DNA from: Lunularia cruciata
Lineage: Eukaryota > Streptophyta > Marchantiopsida > Lunulariales > Lunulariaceae
Length of the DNA: 64,000 nucleotides
Assembly: GCA_948567375.1 (NCBI GenBank)
Contig: OX419762.1
Location: 59,848,841 to 59,912,840, forward strand
Reading direction: 5' to 3'
A program made the translations under genes and the position numbers. The notes under the pieces were generated by a model. It saw nothing but the letters and a program-made list of their open reading frames with translations. It did no database searches and was not told the DNA's origin. Shown one piece after another: positions 1 to 11,824 of this stretch (positions are counted from its first letter, which is position 1; every line of letters starts with the position of its first letter).

Positions 1-586
1 AGCAAACTAACTTCACAACATTCTCCTTTTCTTTCTCCTCTACAAATCTTCTTCTAATCTCAATGTGCTTAGTCCTTGGGTGATGTACAGGGTTTTTGCT
101 GAGTGCTATACTTCCTGTATTGTCACAGTACAATGTAGTAGGACTTTCCTGCTCAAAACCCAGCTCCTTAAGAAGTCTCCTGTTCCAGATGACTTCTTGA
201 GTAGCATTTGAAGCAACCATAAATTCTGCCTCAGTAGTAGACAGAGCAACAGATGTTTGCTGTTTATTACGCCAACTGATTGCTCCACCACTAAGCATAA
301 CTACATATCCACTAGTTGATCTGCTGCTATCTGTGTCATCTCCCCAACTAGCATCTGTATATGCTTCAAGAGTAGGAGCAAGTATGTTCCCTTGCTTTCT
401 GTACTCCAAAAATGCATCTGGAGTACCCTTTAAGTACCTGAATACTCTCTTTATACCTTTCCAATGTGCTTGTGCAGGGTTGCTAGTTTATCTAGCTAGT
501 GCTCCCACTGCATAGCATATATCTGGTCTTGTACAGACCATGATAAACATTAGAGAACCAAGAGCACTCTGATACAACACTTTGTC
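1..586 (-). pseudogene. Copia-A1 RT end and RNase H
   Basis: On the minus strand, across frames, one can read the RT tail (MFIMVCTRPDICYAVGALA), then RNase H motifs including TEAEF, a KELGFEQ stretch, LYCDNTGS and PRTKHIEIRRRFV. Multiple frame changes break it. The element continues to the left of the window. Confidence 0.8.
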
Positions 587-2984
587 TCAGAGATTCATCT
601 CCCCATCTATGATTCTGCTGTGCTTCCACCCCAGATCAAGAGGTGTAGAGACAGGATTTGCCTCTGTCATCTGATACTTAGCTAGTATGGATCTCACATA
701 TTGTGGTTGACTGATTCGGATCCATCCTGCTTCTCTGTCTCTGCTCACTTTGATTCCCAAAACGAGTTTTACAGGACCAAGGATAGTCATCTCAAAAACA
801 GAGCACAAGAAATCTATCACTCCTTTGATAGATTTACTGTTCCCCAACAGTAATAGATCATCTACATATACAGCTATGTATACATCATCTCTAGTATACA
901 CACATGTCAGAATCTGCCCGTTTGAAATCCTGCTCTCTCAAGTATGAGTCTAGTTTCTCATACCAGGCTCTAGGAGCTTGCTTAAGACCATATAAAGCCT
1001 TCTTAAGCAAGCATACTTTTCCTTTGCCTTCAGTATATCCATCTGGAACATCCATGTAGATAGTCTCTCTCAAATCTCCATTGAGAAAGGCTGTTTTCAC
1101 ATCCAACTGCTCCACTTCCCAATTTCTCTCTGCTGCAAGAGCTAGAAGCATGCGAATAGATCCATACCTGGCAACTGGTGCAAAAGTTTCTGAAAAATCT
1201 ATTGATGCTTTCTGATTGAAGCCCTTTGCAACAAGTCTTGCCTCGTACTTCAGGATCTCATTCTCAGCTCCACGTTTGACCCTGAAAACCCGTTTGCAGC
1301 CAATTGCTTTCCTACCTGGTGGTAAATCAGCTAGTACCCATGTACCATTAGTCTGAAGAGACTTCTTCTCTTCTGCTATAGCCAACTCCCACTGACTCGA
1401 ATCTGGTCTGAGCATATCTTGCTGTAAAGTGTCTGGATCACAATCTTCATGACAGATGTAAGATTCATCTAACATCTCTTCTGATAGAAAACCAAGTCTG
1501 TCAATAGGTTTTCTATCTCTCTGTGATCTTCTTGGCTCTGTGCCCAGAAGATTCATGCCATCTCTTGACATCTCTGGAGTCTCACTCAGAGATTCTGCAT
1601 CTGCAGTCTGCTTCTGGGGGTCATCTTCTGTAGTATCAGAATCAGAAACCACTGTCTGTTTGGGCCTTCTTTTGTACACTTTCATACTCTCCTTTGGTGA
1701 ACCATCAGCTTCAGGTAGAGATTGCTCTTCTGATGATTGATCTGAAAAACTGACTCTGCAGCTTGGGAAGATAGATTGATCAGGCTGATCAAACTGATCA
1801 GCTTGCTTCTGCAACTCATCACTGTTCTCACTCCAAGTCTTCAATTCATCAAAGAGTACATCTCTACTTCTGATGATCTGTCCAGACATAGGATTGTACA
1901 GAAGATATCCTTTCAGTCCCTCTTCATATCCTACAAAAAGCATTCTCTCAGCCTTCTTTGTGAACTTCCTCCTCTGCTCCTTGGGGATATGAACATAGGC
2001 AGGACAACCAAAAACTTTCAAAGCTGAAAGATTAGGTGTCTTACCACTCCAACATTCTTCAGGAGTTCTTCCTTGCAATGCTGTGGTACCACTGATATTT
2101 CTAAGAAAATTTGCAGTGCTAATTGCAGCACCCCAAAACTTTCTCTCCAGCTTGGCATGTTGGAGCATTGCCAATGCTTTGTCCACCAGTGTACTATTCA
2201 ACCTTTCTGCAACTCCATTCTGTGCAGGACTGTCTCTGGCAGTACATTCAAGGAGGATTCCTTTTTCTGACAGAAAGGAGAGGAATTCCTCATTCCTGTA
2301 CTCTCTGCCTCCATCTGTTCTCAATCGCTTGACTTTCCTACCAGTCTGCAACTCAGCCATGGCTACAAACTTCTGGAACTTTCGCAGCACTTCATCCTTG
2401 CTTTTCATGAGATAGATAAAGCTCTTTCTACTGTAATCATCCACAAAGGAAACATAGTAGGCTGCTCCACTCAATGACTTCTCAGTCATGTATCCCCACA
2501 TATCAAAATGTATGACATATAGAAGACCAGAAGCTCTAGATGAAGATTTCTTGGGGTTAGGAGATTTGTGTGCCTTACCTTCTGCACACCCAATGCAGAA
2601 TTCGAGTTTTCCTTTGGGATCTAGTTTCAACCCCTCCACTACCTTCTCTAAAGCATATAAGTTTTGCTCTGACATGTGCCTTAACCTCAAATGCCAGAGA
2701 TGGATATCATTTTTATTTTCTGCTACCAACGCAGAATCAAAACAATCAGCTTCCATCAACTTGAACAGTTTCCCTTTGGCAGTACCATACCCAAGGACCA
2801 ACTCTCCTTTCTTCAAAATACATTGATTTCTGTTGCTTTCAAACAAAACATCCACTCCATGCTCCATGAGGCTATGTACTGATATCAAGTTCTTGGTGTA
2901 ATCTGGAACATACAATACATTTTCCAAATAGCTTTTTCCAGAACATCCCATGAAGGCAATAGGAACTTTGCCAGTTCCTAACAC
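587..2984 (-). pseudogene. pol: Copia-A1 pol: pre-integrase, integrase, reverse transcriptase
   Basis: A 697-codon open stretch (2984-891) carries the GAG-pre-integrase signature (HLWHLRLRHMS), an integrase core with DDYSR, RTDGG and NGVAER motifs, a Pro/Ser-rich linker, and the RT start ([33 protein letters not shown]). Near 900 a one-base shift moves the frame to 901-587, which holds the RT active-site box YVDD and continues to a TGA at 587; an Arg codon (CGA) is expected there. The integrase would insert the cDNA and the RT would copy the RNA. The length and domain order are normal for Copia. The frameshift inside RT and the TGA mean no full polymerase can be made. Confidence 0.92.
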
Positions 2985-3059
2985 TGGATTCAGAATCCCA
3001 GGTCCACAACGAACACTCTTGGGAGTCTTCAGAGGTTGAAGAGTTGAGAACAGCTCCTT

Positions 3060-4163
3060 CTAATAACAGATAAGAGAGGTGGCTCCTGAGTCCAAGAACC
3101 ATCCAGAACCGTTTGAGGACAATTGTGATTCTGCCAACATTCCACAATCCGGCTCTTCTGCTGAGTACCCCTCCTCATCGTTGACTATCTCATGGCACTC
3201 CTCTAAGTTGTAAGCTGAACTCCCAGATGTTCGACCTTCTGCTGGTTGAGGTCTCTTGCCTACCTTCTTCAGCTCTCGTTCTCTCCTTTCTCCTCTCTTG
3301 GGACATAAAGGTGCAATATGACCTTTCTCATGACAGAAATAACAAGTCCTGTCATCAACACTACTAACTCCTTTACCAGATTTACTCACTCTGGCTTGCT
3401 CTGGTTTGCTCACTCTTCCACCTGGCACTCTTCTTGAATGAGAAGAAGCACTGAACAGAGCAGCATCTCCCTGCTCATTTAACTTCAGCCCTTTGTCCTC
3501 TCTGTGTCTGCTAAACACCAGCAATTTGTGTATCACATAATCCCATGTGATAGTTTCAACAGGTAAAACTTGCAGGGCTACTAGAACAGAGTCATAGCTT
3601 GAAGGAGAACTATCTAAGAGATGATTGATCTCGTACTTCTTTGTAAGTACAACCCCATCCTCCTTGATGCTCTTGAAGAGTTTCTGTAGTTTTGACAGAT
3701 AACAGGTGAAATCTTCACCATCCTGGAATCTCAAGTTCTTTACTGCAGACCAGACTCGGTAGGAGCTCTCCAGCTTCTCAGCAGTGTATTAACTCTTGAT
3801 TTTTTCCCAAATCTCCCAACTCCAAGCATAAGTATCTACTAGGTCTCTAGCTAGCTCTTCTATAGCCCTTAGCAGAAACCTCCTAGTAGTAGCATGCTTG
3901 ACTCTCTCTTCCTTGTTGGTCTCTAGCTCATCTATATCATGAGCTTCTAATGCAAACTCTAGACAGTCATAACTGTCTAAGATAGACTTCACATCCAAAG
4001 CCCAAGCTTTGTAGTTAATTTTTCTCAATTTCTCTATCTCTCTGAGTTCTCCTATCAACCCCAGTGGTGATTGTGGGCCCATAACCTGATGAAAACCTAT
4101 GTTCCTGTTGTTTGAAGTAGATGGTCTATTCTCAGGCATTTTGGCTTCTGATGTATCAGACAT
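3060..4163 (-). pseudogene. gag: Copia-A1 gag region with CCHC zinc knuckle
   Basis: The start is taken at the ATG whose complement ends at 4163, giving MSDTSEAK; it matches the conserved gag start of the other copies in this window. The capsid region includes the motif ELREIEKL and a Trp-rich stretch ending WEIWEKIKS. A TAA at 3789 interrupts the frame, which then resumes in the same register. A nucleocapsid knuckle with the form [14 protein letters not shown] (CX2CX4HX4C) lies near 3310-3350. A TAG at 3060 follows ICY; the sister copy has Gln there, so CAG to TAG fits. Gag would coat the element RNA in virus-like particles. Two nonsense codons make this copy inactive. Confidence 0.85.
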
Positions 4164-4214
4164 GCTAGCACTTAGCTTTCCTAGTCTCACCAGAGCAGAC
4201 ACTCCTAATTGCAC

Positions 4215-4574
4215 ACAGAAAGACTCAACTCTCTCCTAGCTTTCAAAGATAGTACAGCCAGTTCACTCACGTAACACAAATAGCCTCCAATACTGAGATA
4301 CAGAACTCCAATACAGAACACTCCTGAGGCAGCTCAAGACTTCGCAAAATGCAGAGAGGAAGTGCTAGAAATCAACTCCGGTAGAAGAAACTCCTGACTG
4401 GGATTATATAGTTAGAAAGGTGTCCTGAAAGGTGTGCTGAAGTGCTTATGTAACACATACACTTCATGGAAAGCATGTGAACAGTGGACATGAACAGTAC
4501 TCACCCATGAACAGTATCTAATTAGTCTCATTCTAACAAAGAAGTCCCTAAACTAGAGATTACCTAATTTAACA
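4215..4574 (-). repeat. 5' LTR and leader of Copia family A copy 1
   Basis: The minus strand starts with TGTTA at 4574. A TATATAATCCC core-promoter-like motif (plus strand about 4393-4406) lies about 170 bp inside. The segment ends just upstream of gag. I found no clear initiator-Met primer-binding site, so the boundary between LTR and leader is not fixed. Confidence 0.7.
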
Positions 4575-4624
4575 TATTGCCTTATGATCCTTTCTGAGCG
4601 GCTCTTTTTGGGAGCAATCAAGTT

Positions 4625-6600
4625 TGTTTTGGCACTGATGAGCGTTAAAACAGAAACTCGGAACAGGGGTACTGGCATTCACCTAGCTACTTCTGCACTG
4701 CGTGGTATACTGATGGAGTCGGTAGTGCTTTCGTGCAGGGTTTCTATGACAGTCTGACTGCTTCTTTCTAGTGTTTAGTGATTCAGGACTCATGTGCTCG
4801 TAGAGAATGCTGTGACATATACTATCGACCCCTGTTAAACTTCGCTCTAGCACAGCCATCATCCACTAACTTTATGCTTTCTTACTTGTGTACTACTTCC
4901 TTGGCACTCATGAGCTTTCGAACAGAAACTCGATCCGAGAGGTACTGACATTTGCTCCGCTACTTTGGCACTACGTTTGGTATTGATGAAGTCGTATGTG
5001 CTTTCGAGGAGGTTTACTATGACCACCTTCTCCTTCCTTCAGTTGTTTAGTGTTTCAGGACTCATGCTTTCATGGTGCATGCTGCGATATACTCTATCCA
5101 GTTAAACTACCCTCTTCACCTAATTCGAGAAATTTCGCTCTATTTTACAAAGAGAAAGATATCCATGGTCATCATGGTGTCAGCATCTATAGAGACCTGA
5201 GAAACTCTGTTCTCTCAAATCGGTGGGAAGTTTCAGTCCGAACCCCACCAACGGTATTTCTCACAAGTATAGACATAAACTTTTCCACAAAAACATCTAT
5301 GGTTATGATGGTCTTAGCATCTAGAGAGATTTGAGAAATTCAATTCTCTCAACCAGGTGGAGAGCTCCGAGCCCACCAGTAGTTAATCGCTCGTTCTTTT
5401 AAGAACTCCTGGATTTGTCGGTTTGTGACATGGATTCATACCCTAACCCACGTGGCTAGTCACCTACCCCTAAGAGCATCCCAGGCTCTCCTCTCTTCTT
5501 GAACCCCATCTTCCCCTCCTCTCTTCTTTCGACTTGCATTTGGTTTCTGTCTTAGCTTCCGATAAGCGTTTTCTATTGCCTCGTATCGATTACATCTAAA
5601 CTCCCTTCTGCTCTACAATCACATGGGGATGATTCCTGTTCTGAATTATGCTTTTCACCCTACTAGTCTTCGTTTGCTTTCAGGTTTTCTTATTTCTTTT
5701 TCGACTCATAGGGTTACTTTTTGCTTTTCCAGTCTCGATTGTTGTATTCACTCCGATTTCTAAAACTGGGTTTCCTACTCTTTGAGCCTTACCCGACATT
5801 GCAGGCCTTATCTCCTTTTCAGCAGCCTTCTTTTCTCAGCTCTTTTCTCCACGCCATTAGTGGCTTTTTAGTGACACCTTGGGAAGCAACCGAGTTTGCC
5901 ATGGCACTCGTGAGCTTTTGAACAGAAACTCGGGTCCAGGAGTTTAGGCGAGTGTCAGTACTCCTGGACTCCCATCTGCGTTTCATGTCATGTTTATATT
6001 TCATCTGCACTTCATCTGCATTTAATGGGTTCTGGATCCCCCGTTCGATGAACGGCTTCCGCTCTCATTTCCCGATATCATAATTACATTTGATATTCAT
6101 TTAATGGATTCTGGATCCCCGAGCGGAAGCCGTTTAGGGAACTGCTTCCGCTCTCATCTCGTAATATCCAGTCCTGTCACACTTCACTCTAGCCCAGCCA
6201 CCATCCACTAACCCTATGCTGTCCTACTTGTGAATGCTTTCCCTTCGCTTACGAATGTACCTTTCTAGCGGTCGACGGTTTCTCCTCTGCTTTCAATTTC
6301 AGATGCATCCTCCGTTTCCGCTCGCAAAGGCTCGCGTCCTTTACATGATGCATACCATTGCTCTGTAGATGGTGCTCATGGAGTGCACCAATTTTCTGCT
6401 CTGCTTTTTATGGATTTCACTTATGTTCCGCCCTGCATTTACTTGCTTAGATGACCACCATTTCGGTTTGCATCCGTTCATGCATGCATTTTGGCTTCCT
6501 TATACATGTTCTTGGTTCGTTTCGGGTCGATCTTGAGTGGATTCTGGACCCCGCCGTTCGGTGAACGGCTTCTGCTCCCATTTCTCATAACCCTAAACTC
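4625..6600 (+). repeat. Intronic repeat family copies in the upstream gene copy
   Basis: Module A at 4625-4815 and 4908-5105, partial at 5900-5940; module B at about 6025-6080, 6105-6165 and 6535-6600. At 6123-6155 an imperfect hairpin with one mismatch spans GAGCGGAAGCCG. Confidence 0.75.
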
Positions 6601-7044
6601 AGCCGGAGGCTTGTATACTGTACTGTTGTTTGGGAGTCCTACTTGACTTCTGAATTTTTATGTATACTGTATACTTCACCTTCACCTTAATTCACTTCAC
6701 CTCTGCTTTTCCTGTTTCAGTTGACCCATCCCTTCCCCTCGCAGCGCTGATGTTTCTTGCTCCACTCTCGTATCACTAACAAACCTCTGCTTGACTATTT
6801 CTCATTGTTGTGTCCTGGACTTCTTCTCTACTGATGGAATGTTTGTAATTTCAGGGATCCATCAGGTATGTCTTGATTTTTTCCTTCATCTTCCTCATGT
6901 GGATCCTCATTATGCAGCAAAGACTCCATCGCTTACTTATGTGCCTAAATTTCTGCTTGCCCTTTCTTTCAACACTTCCACTTCTGTTCTTTTTGACATT
7001 CCCATTACTTTTGGGTGGCACTTTAGGAGAGCAACCGAGTTTGC

Positions 7045-7760
7045 CTTGGCACTTATGAGTTTTAGAGCAGAAATTCGGTATGAGGGGTACTGACAATTGC
7101 TCAGCTACTTCGGCACTGTGTGAGCTACTTCGGCACTGTGTGAGGCACTGATGAAGTCATAGGTGTTTTCGCGAAGGCTTACTATGGCCGCCTTCTGCTT
7201 CCCTTTGTTGTTTAGCGTCTCAGGACTCAAGCGTCCATAGCGCTTGTTGCAATTACTTTATAGCGCTTGTTGCAATTACTTTATATCGTGTCCTATTTCG
7301 CTTCGCTCTTGCTACCCTGTTACACTTCTACAGATTTCTGCAGCCACACCATCCTATAGCTCTCGCATTGTTCCACTCCCTCACCCAACTAATTCCCTCC
7401 CTATTAGCTTTCCTTCACTCTTTGCCTGATTCCTGGGTTCCTACCCAACTCCAGCCCACGTTTTTAATTTTTATCGTTCATGCACTGCTTACGGGCAGTG
7501 TTTTACATTGCGTTTCTTATTTCTCGCAATTGTTTGCATAGAATTCTTGATTTCACAATTGTTTACTAGTCTGTTAGCCATATGTTATTCTCATGTTGTT
7601 CAACTATGCTTCAAGTTACATTTGATGCATTCTACCTTATGGATTTCTCACTATTCTAGTATTGTGAATCATGTTCATCTTGCTTACCGAATCATTTGCA
7701 TTTCATGAGTTCTGGATACACGCTCCCAGAACGGCTTCTGTTCTCATATACCTATATATT
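7045..7760 (+). repeat. Intronic repeat family copy, A to B
   Basis: Module A from 7045 (with an internal duplication of GAGCTACTTCGGCACTGTGT, about 7100-7142, and of TTGTTGCAATTACTTTATA near 7245-7285) through to module B near 7700-7750. It is the clearest complete unit in the upstream intron. Confidence 0.75.
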
Positions 7761-8022
7761 CACCGAACAAACAGAAAATCATAGCTGTTCACCTACAAAA
7801 CCGTGTCATGAACAGCCTTGCGGAATTAAGAATTGCAAACTGTTGTTCCTTTCTATTACTATATTGAGAACTGGTGTTCGTTTCCAATATGTGGAGTTCG
7901 AGCCTTCGTATGGCTCTTTCACTTCATCATAATGTCGGAGGTGACTTGCTGGCCATCAGTGCTCACTACCAAATTATGGTCATTTTGTTCCTGACGAATC
8001 TGTAATTTTGGGTTTCCTGCAG

Positions 8023-8263
8023 GGCGTCGAGGGGTGTAGATTCTCTGGATGTAGAACACGTAGTGCTCTTCGACTTTCCTCGAGACCCAAGCGAGTATGT
8101 TAGGCGAATTGGAAGAACGGCGCGTGGAGCGGGTGGAACAGGAAATGTTTTTGTTTTTGTAGTTGGCAAGCAAGTCGCGGCAGCCAGGAGAATAATGGAC
8201 AGAAACGACAAAGGTTACCCCATTCATGATGTGCCCGGTGATCGTTACTATTACTCTAATTAG
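8023..8263 (+). CDS. RH50-like: Last exon of a second RH50-like DEAD-box helicase gene
   Basis: This 241-nt exon follows a CAG acceptor and ends in TAG. It encodes [14 protein letters not shown], the box VI segment RRIGRTAR, and a C terminus ending YYYSN. It has the same length, phase and splice acceptor as exon 8 of the intact gene (41876-42116). The two differ at 12 bases, and only one changes the protein (Val versus Ile). No other helicase exon is seen to its left before the Copia insertion, so the rest of the gene, if it exists, is upstream of the window. The high synonymous share suggests a working gene, not a dead fragment. Alternative: a recent partial duplication, but then non-synonymous changes should be more common. 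Confidence 0.85.
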
Positions 8264-9020
8264 ATCTTTTTATCATTAAATGTAATCAAAGCACTGAATC
8301 TACCACGTTAGTGTCCTTCGCAGCATCATGAATTTGTTCAATAGAGAACTGTCTTCCCAATTTCCAGTTCAGAAGTATTGACTGCTACAGCAATGCAATC
8401 GGATGAAGACATGGAGGGATGCCAGCCATGCTTAGTATTCCATAAAATTTTGGTCACGCTGGAAGGATCTGAGAACGATTCATAAACTTGCTTCTTGCCA
8501 TTTTACAAGCGGGGAAGCAAGTTTGCAGCCATACGGGAAGAGACAGAAGCCCCCGGTTAAGCCCAACTCCTTTTCCTGCCTTACTGAAAGGGCGTTGACC
8601 AGATGTCTAGTGGATGAAGGACTGCCTTAAATGGCAAAGTCTTAAGGGTCCACCCAGCTGCTGTGAAGATGGGCGGATTCAAATCTACACCTCCTTGCGA
8701 AACACAATCGCAGCAATCTTAAGGCTGGACACAAAAGGGCAAAAGGGATTACAACCTAATAAGCGATGCTGGACTCACTTCATACGTGAACAAAAACCCT
8801 ATCCCAGTCTGTATAAGAGAAGCCCTTGATCATATACAGAGCATTATGAGTAGAATCTTCCGAGTGAAAGTCGGGGCTTTGAGTATTGCCTCGTAGAGGA
8901 GTGATTTAATCACGTCGTGTCCATGTCGTAGAAGTATATGAGTTTTCGGAGCATACTTCACTCCAAAGAAGAGGTCTCAAGAGCAATGCTTGTCTCGGCC
9001 ACCTCCATGATCCCCAAACC
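8264..9020 (+). other. 3' flank of the upstream RH50-like copy
   Basis: No ORF is convincing. The sequence is homologous along its length to 42117-42905, downstream of the intact RH50 gene, with small indels; homology fades near 9020. It probably includes a 3' UTR, but no canonical AATAAA site stands out. Confidence 0.65.
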
Positions 9021-9640
9021 TGATAGATTAGTATCATTATAATGGATTGTTGTACATTTATGCATTAGATTTTTGTTTACAAGGAGGTGCATCTTCGCAT
9101 TCAGCGCGGTACCTTTTTGATATGGTATATTTTCCATAATGGCATTTGGGAATTTTTTCATTTTTATAATACACTAACAACCATTTAGGAGGTTGAGGTT
9201 TCAATGGTAACAAAGACAATCGTGAATTAGTATTGGAAAAATATATAATAATATGAAATTTAGTGATGAATTTAATCAAAGTTAAATAAAAAATAAATTG
9301 ATTAAATTAATCTAATTTTTTTTAAAAATATTAAAAAATTATTTAATATTTTCTATGTACTAAATAATATGCATACCAAGTGTTAACTTCTTGAGAAATT
9401 TCTTGACTTTTTTAGTTTGCACCTCAAATAGATAAGTTCTAGAAATTTCCAATTAATTTAATTTGTGCATCAAACATACAATTAAAAAAAAAAAACTTTT
9501 TGATTAATTTGGTTTGCATTTTAAAAAATGATTTATGGAAGTTTTTGAAATTTTTTTTCGAAACTTTTGTATACTCTTTATAAATACCAAAATCAAAATT
9601 TATGTTAAACATTTGGAATTTTATACAAACTCAAGTGTCC
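9021..9640. other. AT-rich DNA without recognisable genes
   Basis: Very AT-rich with runs of A and T. I see no ORF with a family motif, no RNA gene, and no LTR similarity until about 9680. It starts right where homology to the RH50 3' flank ends. Confidence 0.6.
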
Positions 9641-9679
9641 CAATGTGATATTCAATTATCTTATTTCTCTTTTCAGTCT

Positions 9680-10269
9680 TGGTTTTTTATAATATGAGTC
9701 TAAAATACCTTGAAAATTTCAAGCACAATTTCAAAAGCTAAATGGATGAATTAGATCTCAAAATTAGAAAAAAATCCACTCCCTCCAAAGGAAAAGCTTG
9801 ACTTTTATAATATGAGTCTAGAACACCTTGAAAACTTCAAACACAATTTCAAAAGCTAAATAGATGAATTAGAGCTCAAAATTAGAAAAAAATCCACTCC
9901 CTCCAAGGGAAAAGCTTAACTTTTTCTCCCATTGTTTATCTCATTAAGAGTTTTCCAATTGTATCTCACCCATGTGATTCTAAACTTTCTATATGAAGAT
10001 TTCCTAAAGATTTTCTCTCATCAAACTTGTTTGACCAACTAAATAAGACAAGGTTGACTTGTTACACATCCATGCAACTAATCTAAGGGTTGAGTTTGTT
10101 TACATATCACCAATCTATGTATTTGATCCAAGGGTAGAGCTTCTTTTGAGAAGATACTCTTTGCTATATAATAAAGACAAGGTGCTCATTTGGAGCATCG
10201 AAGTATTGAAGCTTTGTATTTTCCCTCTTCTATTTCTCTTGGAGGTTCTATTGTCCTCAAAATATTACA
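9680..10269 (+). repeat. Truncated LTR of the Gypsy-B family
   Basis: Matches the LTR at about 47330-47770 along most of its length, including a TATATAATAAAGA promoter-like stretch and an end in ATATTACA. It holds a tandem duplication of about 119 bp (about 9688-9806 and 9808-9926). No internal Gypsy sequence follows; a Copia RT fragment starts within about 15 bp. Confidence 0.7.
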
Positions 10270-10282
10270 ATCTACTAAAAAG

Positions 10283-11134
10283 GTGATGTATACATTGTTG
10301 TTTATGGAGATGACTTCTTGTTGTTTAGAAATAGAGAATCTATCAATGGAGTGATAGATTTCCTATGTTCTATCTTTGAGATGACCATCCTGGGTCTAAT
10401 CAATCTTCTTTTGGGGATTAAGATGCCTCAAGACAAAAAAGCAGGTTGGATTCAAATCAATCAACCTCAATATGTGAAATCTATACTTGCTAAGTATCAA
10501 TGACGGAGGCAAAACTTGTCTTGACACCTCTCGATCTAGGACGGACGTAGAGTGGAAGCATGGAAAGAGGTAATAGACCAGAATAGAACTTTTCAATTTC
10601 TTTCTTAGAGTGCACTTGGTTCTTTGATGTTTATCATGGTATGTACAAGAGCAAATATCGGTTACATAGTGGGAGCACTTGCTAGATACACTAGTCAGCC
10701 TACACAATCACATTGGAAGGGTGTGAAGAGAGTATTCAAATACTTGAAAGGCACTCAAGATGCTTTTTGGAGTATAAGAAGCAAGAAAATACATCTTCTA
10801 CTCTAATAGCATATACAAATGCTAGTTGGGGAGATGATATTGATAACAACGGATCAACTAGTGGACATGTAATCATGCTCAATGGTAGAGCAATCAGTTG
10901 GCATAGTAAGCAACAAACATATTCCGCATGGTCTATTATTGAGGCAGAGCTCATGGCAGCCTCAAATGCTACTCAGGATGTCATATGGAACGGGAGACTT
11001 CCTAAGGAGTTGGGATTTGAACAAACAAATTGCACGACCTTGTATTGTGACAACATAGGAAGTGTAGCACTTAGTGAAAATCATGTATATTATCCAAGGA
11101 CTAACCATATAAAAATTAGAAGAAGGTTTGTAGA
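10283..11134 (+). pseudogene. Copia remnant D: reverse transcriptase tail and RNase H
   Basis: The left end begins at the RT active-site region (read as YGDD rather than YVDD), then matches Copia-A1 (VIDFLCS.FEMTILG, then WIQINQPQYVKSILAKYQ, stop at 10503). Further frames give the RT tail and a fairly long RNase H part (10713-11134) with GRAISWHSKQQT, ELMAASNATQ, LYCDNIGS and PRTNHIKIRRRFV. It lacks everything 5' of the RT core. The RNase H end is interrupted by the Gypsy-A insertion and resumes at 16787, where VFTKALPKDK and a stop are read. Confidence 0.85.
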
Positions 11135-11237
11135 TGTAAAAGACCAAGATTGAAGAGAGAAATAGGAGAATGGAAGCTCACATTGGGACACTTGAATGTG
11201 TGAAACTCTGAATGCTTAGCATGCGCTTCAGATCTTG

Positions 11238-11246
11238 TATTTATAG
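11238..11246 (-). promoter_or_regulatory. TATA box of Gypsy-A 3' LTR
   Basis: CTATAAATA on the minus strand, conserved at the same place in the partner LTR (complement of 16497-16505). It is the best candidate core promoter of the element. Confidence 0.55.
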
Positions 11247-11385
11247 GGATCATACAAGGCTCTTGAGAAGCTTCTCAAGAAGTTTCTTTGAGCTGCTTTC
11301 TTGGAGTGCAAGCCAAGTCTTGAGAAGCTTCTCATGAAGCTTCCTTCTGGAAACCGTTTACTTGGGGTGTAAGCTAGTTAGACGC

Positions 11386-11407
11386 TTCTAGAAACTTCCT
11401 TCTAGAA
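11386..11407. promoter_or_regulatory. Heat-shock-element-like array in the Gypsy-A 3' LTR
   Basis: TTCTAGAAACTTC fits the three-unit heat-shock-factor site nTTCnnGAAnnTTCn, directly followed by TTCTAGAA. Another TTCTGGAA lies near 11345, and GAAGCTTC units lie near 11270 and 11320. In element sense the array is about 140 bp upstream of a TATA box (CTATAAATA, complement of 11238-11246). Confidence 0.5.
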
Positions 11408-11824
11408 GTTACCTACTTGGGATGCAAGCTAAGCTAGCCGGGAAGCTTCCCAAATACCTCTGGAATATTCTAGGCTAATTTGTCTTACTTGCTACTTCAT
11501 TAGCCCTACTAACTTCATCGTTAAACTCCATATTATTACATATTCTCCCATTGCTAGTTGGTGATATCCTCATCGCCAATGAAGCTTCAAACTCTTGGAT
11601 TGCCAATCGTGCATTCAAGAGATGAGAAAGAGATTCCCATGTGGCATCATGAATGGGATACACTTTCCAAAGGACCTTGTATTATGTATGTTGTCGACGG
11701 TCTCATTGAATGTGGCGACGCACAAGGATACGATCAACTTCATACTCCTCATGATCATTGATAAGCAGAGGAGGAGTAGGTTGGACTCGAGAGCAAAAAG
11801 AAGATGGGTTAGGAACAAAGAGTT

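Larger units (their letters stand above)
1..4574 (-). mobile_element. Ty1/Copia LTR retrotransposon, family A copy 1, 3' end outside window
   Basis: Read on the minus strand the order is LTR/leader, gag with zinc knuckle, GAG-pre-integrase, integrase, reverse transcriptase and RNase H, which is the Copia order. The 5' LTR edge is placed at 4574 because the same TGTTA terminus and a following AATCTCTAGTTTAG-like stretch recur in two other family members (edges at 37873 and 38397). The 3' LTR lies left of position 1. The coding frame from 4163 to about 900 is open except for a TAA at 3789 and a TAG at 3060; a frameshift near 900 and a TGA at 587 follow. It is therefore a recent but dead copy. 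It sits antisense in what was the last intron of an upstream RH50-like gene copy. Confidence 0.93.
4575..8022 (+). other. 3' part of the last intron of an upstream RH50-like gene copy
   Basis: No gene is seen here. The stretch is collinear with 33500-41875, the last intron of the intact RH50 gene: 4590-4890 matches 33500-33810, 5470-5600 matches the DNA right of the Copia block at 38440, and 6150-7000 matches 41040-41550. It ends in a good acceptor (TTTCCTGCAG) at 8022. The downstream copy carries extra insertions and local duplications that this one lacks. Confidence 0.75.
11135..11540 (-). repeat. 3' LTR of Gypsy-A
   Basis: Starts TGTAAT and ends TTTTACA on the minus strand, about 406 bp. 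It is richer in G+C than its partner at 16394-16786; many differences are C/T or G/A, as if the partner had lost methylated cytosines. Confidence 0.88.

Noticed and set aside
2083..2415. Plus-strand ORFs across Copia-A pol (also around 35440-36160)
   Set aside because: Complements of integrase and linker coding sequence.
8600..8700. Possible tRNA-derived SINE (a GATTCAAATC box-B-like string, also near 42550)
   Set aside because: The box B match is poor, no convincing box A or poly(A) end, and the second copy is explained by the segmental duplication.
8614..8829. 71-codon ORF in the RH50-like 3' flank
   Set aside because: Not open in the homologous flank at 42117-42905, so it is not conserved as protein.
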